Shown: piece by piece, positions 11,101 through 20,068 of the stretch
Layout: each line of letters begins with the position of its first letter
Numbering within the stretch: the stretch's first letter is position 1
Assembly: GCA_033439255.1 (NCBI GenBank)
Contig: CM065885.1
Location: forward strand, 806,001 to 870,000
Length of the DNA: 64,000 nt
DNA from: Hericium rajendrae
Taxonomy: Eukaryota; Basidiomycota; Agaricomycetes; Russulales; Hericiaceae
Direction: 5' to 3'
Made by a program: the position numbers and the translations under genes
The notes under the pieces: generated by a model
Told to the model about the DNA's origin: nothing
Databases searched by the model: none
Seen by the model: the letters and a program-made list of their open reading frames with translations, nothing else

Positions 11101-13891
11101 GATGGCCTCATCCTCTTTCGTGGCAAAGTCTACATCCCTGCTGACAAGGACCTTCGTCGGGACATCGTCAAGCTGCATCATGACACCCCCATGGCTGGTC
11201 ACCCAGGACGCTACAAGACCTATGAGCTCCTCAGTCGCAACTACTGGTGGCCCGGTATGTCTGTCTTCGTTCGTGATTATGTTGATGGCTGTGCTACCTG
11301 CCAGGCCACCAAGGTTCAAAATCACCGCCCTCATGTTGAAACAATTCCCAATGCCATCCCTACCCGTCCCTTCCAAGACATTACCTCGGACTTCATCGTC
11401 AAACTCCCAGAATGCCAAGGCTATGACTCCATCAATGTGGTCGTCGACCGTTTTACAAAGCATGTCTCCTTCACTCCTTGTAAAGAGACCATTACCAGTG
11501 ATGGCACAGTCGACATCCTTTTTGACAGGATTTATCGGAACTACGGCCTCTGGGAACGCCTCATCTCTGATCGTGGCCCACAGTATGCAGGCAAAGTCAT
11601 GCGTGGTGTCTTCGACAAACTTGGTATCAAGTCCTCCCTCAGCACTGCCTATCATCCACAGACCGACGGCGAGTCAGAACGCGTCAATCAAGAACTCGAG
11701 CAGTTCCTTCGTACCTTCTGCAACTACCGTCAGGATGATTGGGTCCAATGGCTCCCTTATGCTGAGTTCTCGCACAACCACCGTATCCACAGCGCCACTA
11801 ACCGAGCTCCATTTGAAATGCTCCTCGGCTATATTCCCACTGCCATCCCCACTGTCAACCCCACATCGTCTACACCCGCCGTCGAGGATCGTTTCCGTCA
11901 CCTCGAACAACTTCGCACTGAGGTCCAGGCCAGCCTTCAAACAGCTGCTGATCTCATGAAGCGCAACAACCAGGACCATATGCACGACACCATCCACTTC
12001 CAGGTTGGTGACAAGGTCTGGCTCGATGGCAAGAACATCAAAACCACGCGACCCAAAGCTAAGCTTGCTGATCGACGCCTGGGACCTTTCGAAATCACTG
12101 ACGTCCTGGGCCCAGTCTCTTATCGACTGAAGCTACCGCCCACCTGGCGTATTCACCCGGTGTTCCACACATCCCTGTTGTCCCCTTACAAGGAAACCGA
12201 CGCTCATGGTCCCAACTTCCCTGCACCACCACCTGACCTTGTGGAGGGCGAGGAAGAGTACGAAGTTGAGTCTGTCCTCGATGCTCGTCTCACCCGGAAC
12301 AAACGCGGCATTGAATATCTCGTCAAATGGGCAGGCTACCCTGATTCGGAAAATCAGTGGCTTTCACGTACCTCCCTTTCCAATGCCCATGGTGCAATCA
12401 CCGACTTCTACACCCGCCATCCGCATGCACTCAAGGCTCCCAATCTTCGTGGACTCATCTACCTTGACCCCGTCCATGCTCATCACGCACTCCAGGCGAA
12501 AGTGCGTCTTAGAGAGGGGGTGATGTCACGGATCGCTCCATTTCTCTCCGCCTTCTTCTCTGCCATCAAGGCATCGCGTCGGTCATGTGCTCCAGCAGCC
12601 CCATCACATGTTCACTTCCTCACATGACCTGGGGCTATCCTTCACCCATGCCCTTGTTCCCCTTTGGGACATCCTATTGTTCTCCCTCCCATTGTTCTCC
12701 TTTTGGCCACCATTGTTCTCACTCTATTGTTCGACCCATTATGGTGTCCATTGTTCTTTTCCCATTGTCGTCCCAGTACTTATAGGCTCCCTGTCGCTCG
12801 CCTATTTCCCTAGATTGTCCATTTCGTCTGTACCGTACTGTACCTCCAATACAGGTCACTGCGCTGCTAGTCGCTCTCTGCTCTCTCACTCCCATCATCG
12901 CTGGTGACTTGGGTGGCTCTCTGCTGTCTACGACCGAGTCTTGACAAACAGCTGTTGTGTAGGAAGTCCGCAGGTCATCGGGAGTGGAGACGTGTTAATG
13001 CCGACGATGCCTATAGTACCGGCAAAGAGGCGGAATTGTGAACCTGCACTCCAACGACCGCCGCCGCCCAGTGCGATCACTGGCAGAGCATTCCACGGGC
13101 CAATCGTCCAGAGTCGTTATCTCCGGGCTAGCAGTCCGAGCTCTCTGCCGCACGACAACATCGATCCGAAGACCGCCCCGGGAAAAGGTTAGTTCATGTA
13201 TCATTTCCGTTGCATGATCTCATCGGTTTCAGATGTACCTATGGTGTGGATCCAGGCCAAGGCCCAATCTTTAGTACAACTTCAGACGCGGACCGACAAA
13301 GACCGAACTGGTGCGGGTAGCCGAGCTTCTCAGGAGTGCCAGTCGGCACCTGGTCCATCTAGCGTAGGGACGACCACTCCGGAGCTCAGCCGGTACGAAA
13401 GAGGCAACGTCGCAGCTTCTTATGGCCAAACCGGCTTGGTTAACATGAATATGCTGCATGACATTGACCAGCACATCAAAGGGCTGCATAAGAATGTTGA
13501 TCATGTGTCCATGCAATTGGAGAAAGGCCTTCAGCGGTATTCCCTAGCTGCAGAGCAGGGCAACGTCATCCTCAATCGCATAGCTTCTCTGGAGCAGAGT
13601 GTGACGGTGATGAGACAGGAGCTGAAGGAGGGTATGAAGGATTTGGAGGACAAGCTCGACGATGTCTCTCGACAGGTTGCCGACTTAGAGTGTGAAGTCC
13701 CTGGTTTGTCCGACGCTCTCTCGACTCTTCGGCAGGACCATGATGACCTGTCTGAAGAGGTCCAACATCGGTTTGACACAGTCGCAGACCAATTCAGCTG
13801 GGTCAACACTCATATGCCCCTTCCTACTGACGAGTTTTCGACGGACTCAGAATTGGGAGAATCCTCTGATAGCAACGTTGGAGATAAGTAG
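5104..13891 (+). CDS. Coiled-coil protein gene split by a Gypsy insertion in intron 4 (about 496 aa)
   Basis: Five exons fit splice signals and phase: 5104-5337, 5389-5656, 5700-5804, 12963-13187 and 13233-13891. The predicted product is about 496 residues. The first 200 residues are globular with no family recognised (for example KAIAEVKRLEAS and LLIKVAEWYKTCYGGGSG). The last 150 residues are a long heptad-rich helix running from MLHDIDQHIKGLHKNVDH to EVQHRFDTVADQF, followed by an acidic tail, so oligomerisation or a scaffold role is possible. Intron 4 was originally about 51 bp (5805-5844 plus 12952-12962). It now contains a 7.1-kb LTR element, yet the phase on both sides still agrees. Whether such a long intron is still removed is unknown; the gene may be effectively disrupted. 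Start choice is by first ATG only. Confidence 0.6.
5845..6267 (+). repeat. 5' LTR of the young Gypsy element
   Basis: A 423-bp LTR with TGTCA/TGACA ends. A TATA-like ACTTATAGGC near 6098 is a candidate promoter. The copy at 12524-12946 looks identical. Confidence 0.92.
6268..7507 (+). other. Leader and upstream Gag region of the young Gypsy element
   Basis: Internal sequence between the 5' LTR and the main Gag frame. The first part looks non-coding. From about 6.8 kb it has coding-like composition, probably the amino-terminal side of the Gag region. No standard initiator-tRNA primer-binding site was recognised directly after the LTR. Confidence 0.5.
7508..8497 (+). CDS. Gag-like capsid protein of the Gypsy element (329 aa)
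   Basis: The frame starts at ATG 7508 (MSNPEIGVKPAPFEGDRSK) and contains a retrotransposon Gag domain in residues 10-170, with the usual segment around LTALRTRFNLDFSPLDD. Near residue 245 there is one CCHC zinc knuckle, CFRCRQKGHGFRDC, which binds the element's RNA. The product would form the intracellular particle of the retroelement. It is followed by Pol in another frame, as is common in this family. Confidence 0.85.
   Translation: MSNPEIGVKPAPFEGDRSKSKEFQLRIRLFLRANSVRYKEDTAQISLFLDLCQGPIAGQWATQRVEEILEDDDLVAAATSPAHVPRYANLTALRTRFNLDFSPLDDSKDASHAIQTLQMGTRPVVDYITEFESFAPRTGYNDVALIDWFLHGLNSALRDDCQRSYPTPTTLVEWKARARDRNAAYLMRTRFQSPRPTTGRAPVSTRSPQSTSTGRSRTVAATGAPLPKLSEPDRERLRREGGCFRCRQKGHGFRDCPLNADSNPRAPIPRVRALETGSAPGVAPEDAAAALAVPAINRSIADLSSQLKDLSEEEREEAKAALKDMVEGF
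8521..12627 (+). CDS. Gypsy Pol polyprotein: protease, RT, RNase H, integrase, chromodomain
   Basis: One frame of about 1368 codons; the first internal ATG is at 8611. Domains in order: an aspartic protease with LLDSGAEGIIM near residue 60; reverse transcriptase with KMDVRWGYNNVRI and the catalytic YMDDILIF near residue 520; RNase H beginning at LVEVDASDYATGGILSQ; integrase with the HHDTPMAGHPGRYKTY zinc region and a DDE core (TSDFIVKLPE and SDRGPQYAGK, with E in a later helix); and a C-terminal chromodomain (YEVESVLDARL, then YLVKWAGYPDSENQWL). The order PR-RT-RH-IN-chromodomain is that of fungal chromoviruses. The frame runs about 100 bases into the 3' LTR before it stops. Confidence 0.92.
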   Translation: MGGKKHFFDPSNRFSVLSDPCEQSYPSSLRMSAITPNRQTPSITLQAKIITTPIKKQIDAEALLDSGAEGIIMHPEFAKKHQFPLKKLPKPFPVRNVDNSENIMGWVRYSVNQNIRIYAKDSTSFHEETAEFYLVDIGDYDIILGTDWLQEHNPEIDWVSRRVDMTRCPPSCTLNKPPVKNLSTRTERRHSAPRPPVLSTAAVLLPPPCPPPLLPLPPPFVAAPLPKYVIPARRVQGVRLRRIHLSKVPARLFTEDDDPRPNVDDDWVEEGLRLAGVLPDWDTPPPPDDDPDYQHTIRIRRSFTNAQKLAERVATRVAEKSFAEMVPPQYQDFQPVFDEESSHRLPERRPWDHAIDLKDGFEPRSCKVYPMAPTEQEDLDSFLDDQVKKGYIRPSKSPMASPFFFIKKKDGKLRPVQDYRTLNKGTIKNEYPLPLISELVDKLKGAKVFSKMDVRWGYNNVRIKEGDEWKAAFKTNRGLFEPLVMFFGLTNSPATFQGMMNELFKDLIDTGKVVIYMDDILIFTETLEEHRDLVRKVLQRLQDNDLFLKPEKCSFEQPSVEFLGLIVSHNTLAMDPVKVAGIAEWPAPRNVKDVQSFVGFGNFYRRFIQDFSKVARPMFDLTKKDHPWAWSAECQHAFEALKAAFTSSPVLIMPDPSKPYLVEVDASDYATGGILSQRGEDEQWHPVAYISKAFTAPERNYDIYDKELLAIIRALEAWRHYLEGSPHTVEIWTDHKNLEYFKSAQKLSRRQARWALFLTRFDFTLIHKPGIHHRPDAMSRRPDHREGVDDDNSDRVLLDPKYFQIRATRPAAVKSIGNADLRQRIRNAKTKDIEVVQALDVILNNGPRSLVKNLQEWNYEDGLILFRGKVYIPADKDLRRDIVKLHHDTPMAGHPGRYKTYELLSRNYWWPGMSVFVRDYVDGCATCQATKVQNHRPHVETIPNAIPTRPFQDITSDFIVKLPECQGYDSINVVVDRFTKHVSFTPCKETITSDGTVDILFDRIYRNYGLWERLISDRGPQYAGKVMRGVFDKLGIKSSLSTAYHPQTDGESERVNQELEQFLRTFCNYRQDDWVQWLPYAEFSHNHRIHSATNRAPFEMLLGYIPTAIPTVNPTSSTPAVEDRFRHLEQLRTEVQASLQTAADLMKRNNQDHMHDTIHFQVGDKVWLDGKNIKTTRPKAKLADRRLGPFEITDVLGPVSYRLKLPPTWRIHPVFHTSLLSPYKETDAHGPNFPAPPPDLVEGEEEYEVESVLDARLTRNKRGIEYLVKWAGYPDSENQWLSRTSLSNAHGAITDFYTRHPHALKAPNLRGLIYLDPVHAHHALQAKVRLREGVMSRIAPFLSAFFSAIKASRRSCAPAAPSHVHFLT
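12524..12946 (+). repeat. 3' LTR of the young Gypsy element
   Basis: A 423-bp copy of the LTR at 5845-6267 with the same TGTCA/TGACA ends, followed by the second AACAG target-site copy (12947-12951). Confidence 0.92.
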
Positions 13892-13919
13892 TTCATATCA
13901 TTGATCTGTGCATTCTTTT

Positions 13920-14200
13920 TGTGTCTGTCCATGAGTCCGAATCTGCTGTATTCCAAATTTCTGTACCAGTCCGAATCTATTTTTTCATTCCCAGTCCGGA
14001 AATTTGTCAAGAGCTGAAGCATTGGAATTTGAATCCGGTACTCCAATAATCCGATGTTTCAGCCCTCTGGTAGTCCGGTAGTCCGGATTACTGGTAATCC
14101 AGTCATCCGGTGAACTAAGAGTCCGGTAAAGTGAGAATCCGAGTCCGAATAATACAAGTCCGAATCCGAGTCCGAATCCGAGTCCGAATGTGCATGCAGT
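13920..14200. repeat. Degenerate simple repeat of GTCCGRATCC/AGTCCGGTA type
   Basis: Dozens of imperfect copies of a 5-12 bp motif (AGTCCG, GAATCCG, GTCCGGTA) follow the end of the coiled-coil gene. There is no coding signal. Such short-motif arrays are common in subterminal parts of DNA transposons, and a hAT remnant begins about 350 bp further on, so this may be part of its left side. That link is inference. Confidence 0.5.
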
Positions 14201-14249
14201 GGTCCGAGACCGGGCTGGTGAATCCGGACAGGGATGAGGCCAGTTGAGC

Positions 14250-14465
14250 TGGGCCGTAGTTTGCGAGGCATTAAATATGGGTGACCGAGCTGCACCGTAG
14301 ACTGCGGTACATATCTATGCAAGCCGACCCGTAACCTACGGTCTATTCCCAAATCCAGCTGGTTCGTGGCTTACGGACCAAAAACGGTGATTCCAGCTGG
14401 CTTTGACCAGCCCGTAACTTACGGCCTTAGGCCACTTTTGTCTGGCCCGTAGGTTGCGGCGAAAG
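14250..14465. repeat. Cluster of near-palindromic CCGTAAnnTTACGG-like motifs
   Basis: Six copies of a 13-14 bp near-palindrome occur in about 210 bp, including CCGTAGTTTGCGA, CCGTAGACTGCGG, CCGTAACCTACGG, CGTGGCTTACGG, CCGTAACTTACGG and CCGTAGGTTGCGG. They are spaced about 35-60 bp apart. They may be transposase-binding subterminal repeats of the adjacent hAT remnant or a binding-site cluster. Confidence 0.5.
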
Positions 14466-14532
14466 TCACACCATTGACTGTCTATGGGTAGGTCTCCTCG
14501 AAATTCTGGTGTATGATATTCATGAGCATTTG

Positions 14533-15337
14533 TAGTGCTTGATCCTCGCAGAAAACTGCAGTATTTCCAGAAGAACTGGAACTCGGACTTGCAGATTGCG
14601 GCCTCCGAGACGATCAAGGATGCAGTAAGTGTTGTGTTCTTGTCAACAAAAGCGATAATCAGTCGTTGCCTTCCATCTAGTTTCGCGCGCGCTACATCGA
14701 GACGTACGGCAGTGAAGATGTGGCACCACAACCGAAGAAAGCCAGCAGCCACCACCTGTCGAAGATCCATCATCTACTTGAGATCTCCGACGACGAGAAT
14801 GATCCATTGCCAAGTCACGCAGCTTCCGAGACGAACAATATTCCAGCCTGGGAATGGGAGTTCAATAAGTACCTCAACTCCGAAGACGACATGGCCAAAG
14901 ATACCACACTGATTGCATGGTGGGGGGTACGCACTCCATGCTCATTTGACATGACTGGCAGGTATTAACCCTCCCGTTAGATGAATAAGCATAGATACCC
15001 TGTATGGGCTTCATTAGCTCGAGACTACCTCGCAATTATGGCATCGTCCGTGTCGAGCGAACGTGCCTTCTCAAGCGCGGGGATCACTATCACGAAGCGG
15101 CGCAATCGCCTCAAAGCGGACGTTGTCGAAGCACTTCAAGGACTCAAGTGTGCGCTCAAGAAGGGCCTTCTGCTTCGCGCTTCTGGACTGTCATCAGCAG
15201 ATGAGGCTCGTATCGAGGCAGATGAGGATGCCGAGGGTCTTCTTCAGGATGGTGTCGCTTCCACAGCTCGCCCGGACAATGATGATAATATTGTAGTACT
15301 CGAGCTCGATCTTGATTCAGATACTGAGGAGGACTAG
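14533..15337 (+). pseudogene. hAT-family transposase, C-terminal remnant
   Basis: Three exon-like pieces fit splice signals: about 14533-14623, 14681-14925 and 14981-15337. The first carries LDPRRKLQYFQKNW, a typical hAT motif. The last carries the hAT dimerisation region (RYPVWASLARDYLAIMASSV, then SSERAFSSAG and KRRNRLKADVVEALQGLKC), followed by an acidic tail. Full hAT transposases are about 600-800 residues, so the BED zinc finger and most of the catalytic core are absent. The upstream sequence is repeats instead. This is a truncated class II element that cannot mobilise itself. Confidence 0.8.
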
Positions 15338-15418
15338 TCACTCATGCATCTCACTACTACTTGTATTGTATGAGATTTAGGACATTTCTGCATAGAACAG
15401 GGTACTCTTCTGAAAGCT

Positions 15419-15566
15419 GAAAAGCCCGGGCTCAAGCCCGAGCCCGACCCGAGCCTGACCCGAGCCTGAGCTTCAGGCTCGGGCCTCCATCCTCCTCAGC
15501 CCAAGCCCACCAAAACCTGGCCCAAGCCCTGGGCTTGAGGCCCGGCCCGAGCCCGCAAAACACTAG
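15419..15566. repeat. GCCCGAGCC-type repeats, probable right end of the hAT element
   Basis: Many overlapping copies of GCCCGAGCC/GCCCGAC and their inverse form a strongly structured GC-rich stretch about 80 bp after the transposase stop. It ends in GCCCGCAAAACACTAG. Read inward, the terminus CTAGTGTTTTGCGGGC resembles hAT terminal inverted repeats, and subterminal motifs of this kind are typical. A matching left terminus was not found. Confidence 0.5.
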
Positions 15567-16145
15567 TATGTTCTATGGGGAGGAATCAGAAAGCCCAGTG
15601 TTTTGACATATGTTTTTACACAGGGCAACGTGTGCTGAGATCATACAGTGACCGGAGCTAGATCTATCTGTGCGTCACCAACATGCCAACGTGTACACTG
15701 GCGTAACGCCGCCAGCATGCACCGGCATGCAGGACGACGATAAGCGACGAAATCAGACGAAAGCAACGAGCATGCAGCGCTTCACAGAAATGCGGTGCCC
15801 GGAACACCCAGATCATCGCGTTTGCCATCGTGCGGCCTGAGCAAGCAGCACTGGCTGGGCCACTACGCTGCCGAGTCTCACCAGCAGGCGTAATGCTGGG
15901 TGACAATGCTGTGGAAACGCAGGTAAAAAGCATCCCGACGGCTGCTCTGGATGCATACCCTCCCAGGTGAGGCACTCAAGTGCTGAAAACGTGTACTTCA
16001 TATCCTGTCGGCGCGTGCCATGCTCCCTACTCACCACAACCAGCCGTCTGCCATCACGCATCGACACTCAAATATGGGCTCTGTCTCTCTAGCTCTGCAC
16101 CGACCATCCGCACCCAACACATCGCTACCACACAACCCGTAGAAA
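15567..16145. other. Intergenic, 5' flank of the next gene
   Basis: No gene or repeat recognised. The last 100 bp are C-rich and AT-poor, as expected for a basidiomycete leader, and end at the ATG at 16146. Confidence 0.4.
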
Positions 16146-18518
16146 ATGGGAAACGCACCCAGCAGCCGCTCGTCCCCAGTGAACTCGCGCGAACCGAGCA
16201 CGCGCAACCTCCCGCTTCCCTCTGTTACGACGCCGGCCGCCGCACATCCTCATCCTCACCCGCTTCCTCGCTCGTTCCCTCGCCCGCTCACGCCGCAGCT
16301 GCACAAGGACGAGCCTGAACCGAAGCCCCAGTCCCCGCCTCAAGCCCAGCCCTCCCCTCAAACTCAACATGCGTCCGAATCCCAGCACGCACCCACGCCC
16401 GCACCCGCGCCCGCACCTGCACCTGTACCCGCATCTGCACCTGCGCCTGTACCCGTACTCGCACCTGCACCCGTACCCGCACCTGCACCCGTTCCCGTGC
16501 CTGTATCCGTACCCGCACCCGCACCCGCACGCGTGCCTGTATCCGTACCCGAGCCCCAGCATGCCCCTGCCCCTTCCCCTTCCCCATCTTCCGTTCCCGC
16601 TCCTGCACCCGCCGAGCCACAGCCCGCTCCCTCGCCCGTACCTGAGCCTCCGCGCCTGCCCGAGCTGCCCGAGCCCCAACCCCAGCCAGAATCCCCGGAG
16701 CAGGAGGCCATGCCAGGCCAGCTGATGGATAGCCAGCAGGAGGAACGGCAGGAGCCTGTGTTGTCGAAAGACGACGTCGAGCTGCATAAGCCAGAAGTGG
16801 TGGAAGAGACTATGGAGGAGATCCTGAAGGCCGTCGGTGAGGAGCAGCATGCGAAGGAGCTGACTGATGAGGAGGCGGCGCATCCGGCTGTAGTGCAACC
16901 CACGGTCTATGGCGTTGAGGAGACAGCATCGGAGCCTGGTCGGTCACAGGAGGAGTCCCAGGAAGTGCAGAAGGAGGTTCGCATGCCCGAGCGGCGCAAG
17001 CCCGAGCGCTTCGACACTGCGTTCGAGCTGCCAATCTACGTGGAGACGGACTCCCCTACTGCAGGCGAAGAAGGCCCCGTATTCGCCCCACGAAACGTCG
17101 AGGAGCTCGTCGACACGATCCCGCAGATCCGCCAGGAGAACTTCTTCGACGAGCCCGCGTCGGCGGTCAGCGAGCGCCGGCCCTCCCTCTCCCCCATCCA
17201 CGAGTACGAGGAGCGCAACACCGCCTCCGAGAACGACCTCGGCGAAGCGCTCTTCTACGCTCGCTACGGCCCGCCATCCACCACCACTGACGGTGAAGAG
17301 CTCGCGTGGCGCGTCGGCCCCAAGATCGTGCCCGCGCACCCATACCAGCCGAGGCTGCTCTACCCCGAGCCCGAGAGCGCGCCACAGGCCCCGGAGCCCG
17401 TGATCCCGGCTTTCCCGCCCGCCTTGTCGCAGGACGACCGGGACCTCAGGAGCGGCTCGGCCACGCCCAACGAGCGCGAGCACCAAATCCGCGAGGTGCA
17501 GCACGCGCTCATCCAGGCCGTGCCGCTCTACACGCCGCGGCCGCCTGACGACGATGACCGCTCGTCCGCCTCGCCGTCCACGGAGTCCAGCGCGTCCGAG
17601 GATGACGAGTCCGGCTCGAGCGCGGAGGAGCGCGCGGCGCGCGAGCCGTCGCCCACGCTGTACCACATCAATGAGCCCGGGCCCATCGCTGTCATCATCC
17701 CCACAGCGGCAGCCTCGCGCTCCCCGTCGCCCACCAAGGCGCTCTCGCCGCAGGTCCCGCTGCCCGAGCCAAGGCCGATTCCGTACCAGAAGCTCGAGCC
17801 GGGTGTGTATACGATCACGGACGCGACGTGGGGCACGGCGCTGGATCTGTCCGGGGGCGACAATAAGTCTGCCATCGCGTTCAGCGTGCACGAGTGGGAC
17901 AACCAGCAGGTGCGTGCTGTGCCTTCTTGATGGATGGCTCGTGCTTATGTTGCGCGAAAGTGGGACTTCATACCCCTTGGACCGGGCTACGCGATCCGGA
18001 GCGTGCATAATGGGTCGTATCTGACCATGGATGGGCGGCTGCATGATAACGTGCCGCTTGTCACCACGCCGTTCCCGGTGAGCTGGGAGGTCGAGGTGTA
18101 CAACGGCGGCGAGGATGAAGACGACGATGTCTTGGTTAGGTGGGTCTCGATTGCGCGGTGATCAGTGTAACGGTGCTGATCGAGACCTCGACGACAGGAT
18201 CCGCTGGCCACATGAGAACCTCGTCTTTGCGCTGAGTGATCCGAAAGGGGGAACTAAGGTCAGCCATACCTGTTTGTGCGACGAATGATCATGACTCACC
18301 GTTCATATGGCATCTAGGTAACACTCACGCACGACAACTACGCGGCGGGCCAGAACCAATACTGGAGACTGCGTCCCCGCGTCACGAAAGGACAAGACGT
18401 CACGACCTCCACATTTAACACGAGAGACGAGACCCACGGCGGAACTACGACGATTACGACGACGACAACCACTACCACCATCAAAACAGTAACAAGGGTC
18501 ATCAGGAATGGCCTGTAA
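16146..18518 (+). CDS. Possibly myristoylated Pro/Ala-repeat protein with C-terminal beta-trefoil-like domain (about 734 aa)
   Basis: Exons 16146-17909, 17961-18139, 18198-18258 and 18318-18518 join in phase. The N-terminus MGNAPSS fits an N-myristoylation signal, suggesting membrane anchoring. Residues 55-200 are a Pro/Ala/Val low-complexity repeat (APVPAPAPVP type). Residues 200-530 are acidic and disordered with Ser/Glu clusters. The last 170 residues resemble a ricin-B-like beta-trefoil: GVYTITDATWGTALDLSGGD, then NQQWDFIPLG and YAIRSVHNGSYLTMDG, then NQYWRLRP, which includes two QxW-like motifs. Such domains commonly bind sugars. A Thr-rich tail ends the protein. The lectin role is inference from the motifs; the rest has no known function. 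Confidence 0.75.
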
Positions 18519-18934
18519 CGACGCATATATCAGGAGTATGAGTATCATGAATGTTAAAACATTAACTGCATTATTTACCTTCGATCCTTCATGTATTTAT
18601 TCCCTGTGGTGTCGAATCGCCATGAACGTAATTGCATTGGACTTATCTGTACTGTCGAAGGTGGCAATGCTCTGACTGGAATAATGGTTGAAGGCTTTGA
18701 CCATGATGAGTCCAGGGTATTCGCGCAATAACCACAACGGCGTCGAACCGCGGAGCCAGATATCACGTACATTGATACAATGAATAAATCGGCGACATTA
18801 CTAAAGCTACTGCAGAGTTTACAACAAAAATGCTAGTGGGTTATATCGTACAATTGATGATGAGGAAGAAGAGAGGAGAAAAAGATGAAAAAGATGAAAT
18901 ACAACATTGTCCATCGTGCAGTTATAGGATCCGC
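18519..18934. other. Convergent intergenic region
   Basis: AT-rich 3' flank between two convergent genes. Nothing specific seen. Confidence 0.4.
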
Positions 18935-20068
18935 TCACGTCCTCGAGTTCTGACGCTTCAAAGCATGCCTCTTCTTGAAACGGCTCCAGAGCTGCAGGCT
19001 GATGCGACTTGTGCGAGTAGGACTCTCCGTTCGCTGTCTCTTTACCCTTGGCTCGGACCCGTCCTGAGCGGGCTCGGGGGAGCGGTTGGAGGCGGGTGCG
19101 GGCGTGGGCTCAACTCGAGGGTTGGGGGCGGGTGCGGGCGTGGACTCGACTCGAGGCCCGGGTACAGGTGTAGGCTGGGCGTGGGGCACAGGCTGAGGCT
19201 CGACACTAGGGTCGACCACAGGGCCAGGAATGGGAGGTGAGGGCGGGGGCGAATGAGCACGTCGCTCCCGAATCGCGTCCATCAACGGACTCAGTCCCCA
19301 GAACGGAGCCTCCGGCGCGTCGCCTTCCTCGATCTTCAGGTTAATGTATCGCCTGGAGAAACGGTCCTGCACTCTCTGCGGCATGGCCGGCGGAACGTCG
19401 TCCGGGATGTTGACCCATTCGCCCGGCTCGCCGCCGTCCTCCCGAAAAATGTACTCCACGACGCGCTTGTAGTCTTCGCGCTGCCAGTGGTCCGCGACGT
19501 CTTTCACTTTGATCCAGCCCATCTTCAGCAGGCGCCAGAGCTCCTTCCCGCCGTTGTAATTACGCTTCTTCTCAGGATTACGCATGTACCAGTCGTTGAT
19601 GACGAGGTGCTTCCGCGGGGTGAAGGGCTCGCGAAAACTCTCCTTGGGCGTGAAGTCGTAGGCATAGTCGCGCACCTTGATGCCTTCGTCTGCCAGTAGC
19701 TGGGCTCTTTCATCATTGTTTTTGGGAGGTACCCAGAAGGCAAGAGGATCAATCTCTGTGTCGGCAGGGGAAGGAGGACGGCCATCGGGAGCATCAGGGT
19801 CAGGGTTGCCAGTGAACGAGATAATGGATGGAGATTGGGGAATGTGAGGGGGTGGAAGTGGTGAAAGTGCATTGCTTGAGCCGGGTGTCGGTTGCGAGGG
19901 CGCGCTCTTCTGCGGTGTCTGCATAGGAGAAGTATCCGAGGCGAAATCCTGATAAGATCGCTTCAGCGTGTTGACCGATTGCATCGTCAATGGGTCTAAA
20001 GGTCTAGCTTCCTCCATGACGCTGTCTCCCTCTTCGTATATGTAGAATTTAGAGGATCCCTTTGACAT
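18935..20068 (-). CDS. Hypothetical protein, basic C-terminus (377 aa)
   Basis: A single uninterrupted frame starting MSKGSSKFYIYEEGDS. Residues 1-100 are disordered (Ser/Pro). Residues 100-250 look folded, with many aromatic and charged residues (WVPPKNNDERAQLLADEG, then ELWRLLKMGWIKVKDVADHW, then YKRVVEYIFRE and RFSRRYINLKIEEGD). Residues 270-340 are Pro-rich with two VESTPAPAPNPR-like repeats. The tail is Arg/Lys/Ser-rich, with VKRQRTESPTR resembling a nuclear localisation signal. No family is recognised. A nuclear role is a guess from the tail. Confidence 0.65.
   Translation of the reverse strand: MSKGSSKFYIYEEGDSVMEEARPLDPLTMQSVNTLKRSYQDFASDTSPMQTPQKSAPSQPTPGSSNALSPLPPPHIPQSPSIISFTGNPDPDAPDGRPPSPADTEIDPLAFWVPPKNNDERAQLLADEGIKVRDYAYDFTPKESFREPFTPRKHLVINDWYMRNPEKKRNYNGGKELWRLLKMGWIKVKDVADHWQREDYKRVVEYIFREDGGEPGEWVNIPDDVPPAMPQRVQDRFSRRYINLKIEEGDAPEAPFWGLSPLMDAIRERRAHSPPPSPPIPGPVVDPSVEPQPVPHAQPTPVPGPRVESTPAPAPNPRVEPTPAPASNRSPEPAQDGSEPRVKRQRTESPTRTSRISLQLWSRFKKRHALKRQNSRT

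Larger units (their letters stand above)
5845..12946 (+). mobile_element. Whole-looking young Gypsy (chromovirus) LTR retrotransposon
   Basis: A 7102-bp element with two 423-bp LTRs (5845-6267 and 12524-12946) that appear identical by eye, which points to very recent insertion. LTR ends are TGTCA...TGACA, and the target-site duplication AACAG is present at 5840-5844 and 12947-12951. The internal part holds a leader, a Gag region with a zinc knuckle, and one long Pol frame with protease, reverse transcriptase, RNase H, integrase and chromodomain. A purine-rich tract (AGAGAGGGGGTGA) ends just before the 3' LTR. The element looks whole with no obvious breaks. It sits inside an intron of a host gene in the same orientation. 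Confidence 0.93.

Noticed and set aside
16125-16898. 257-codon minus-strand Gly/Arg/Cys-rich frame
   Set aside because: Antisense shadow of the Pro/Ala repeat on the plus strand.
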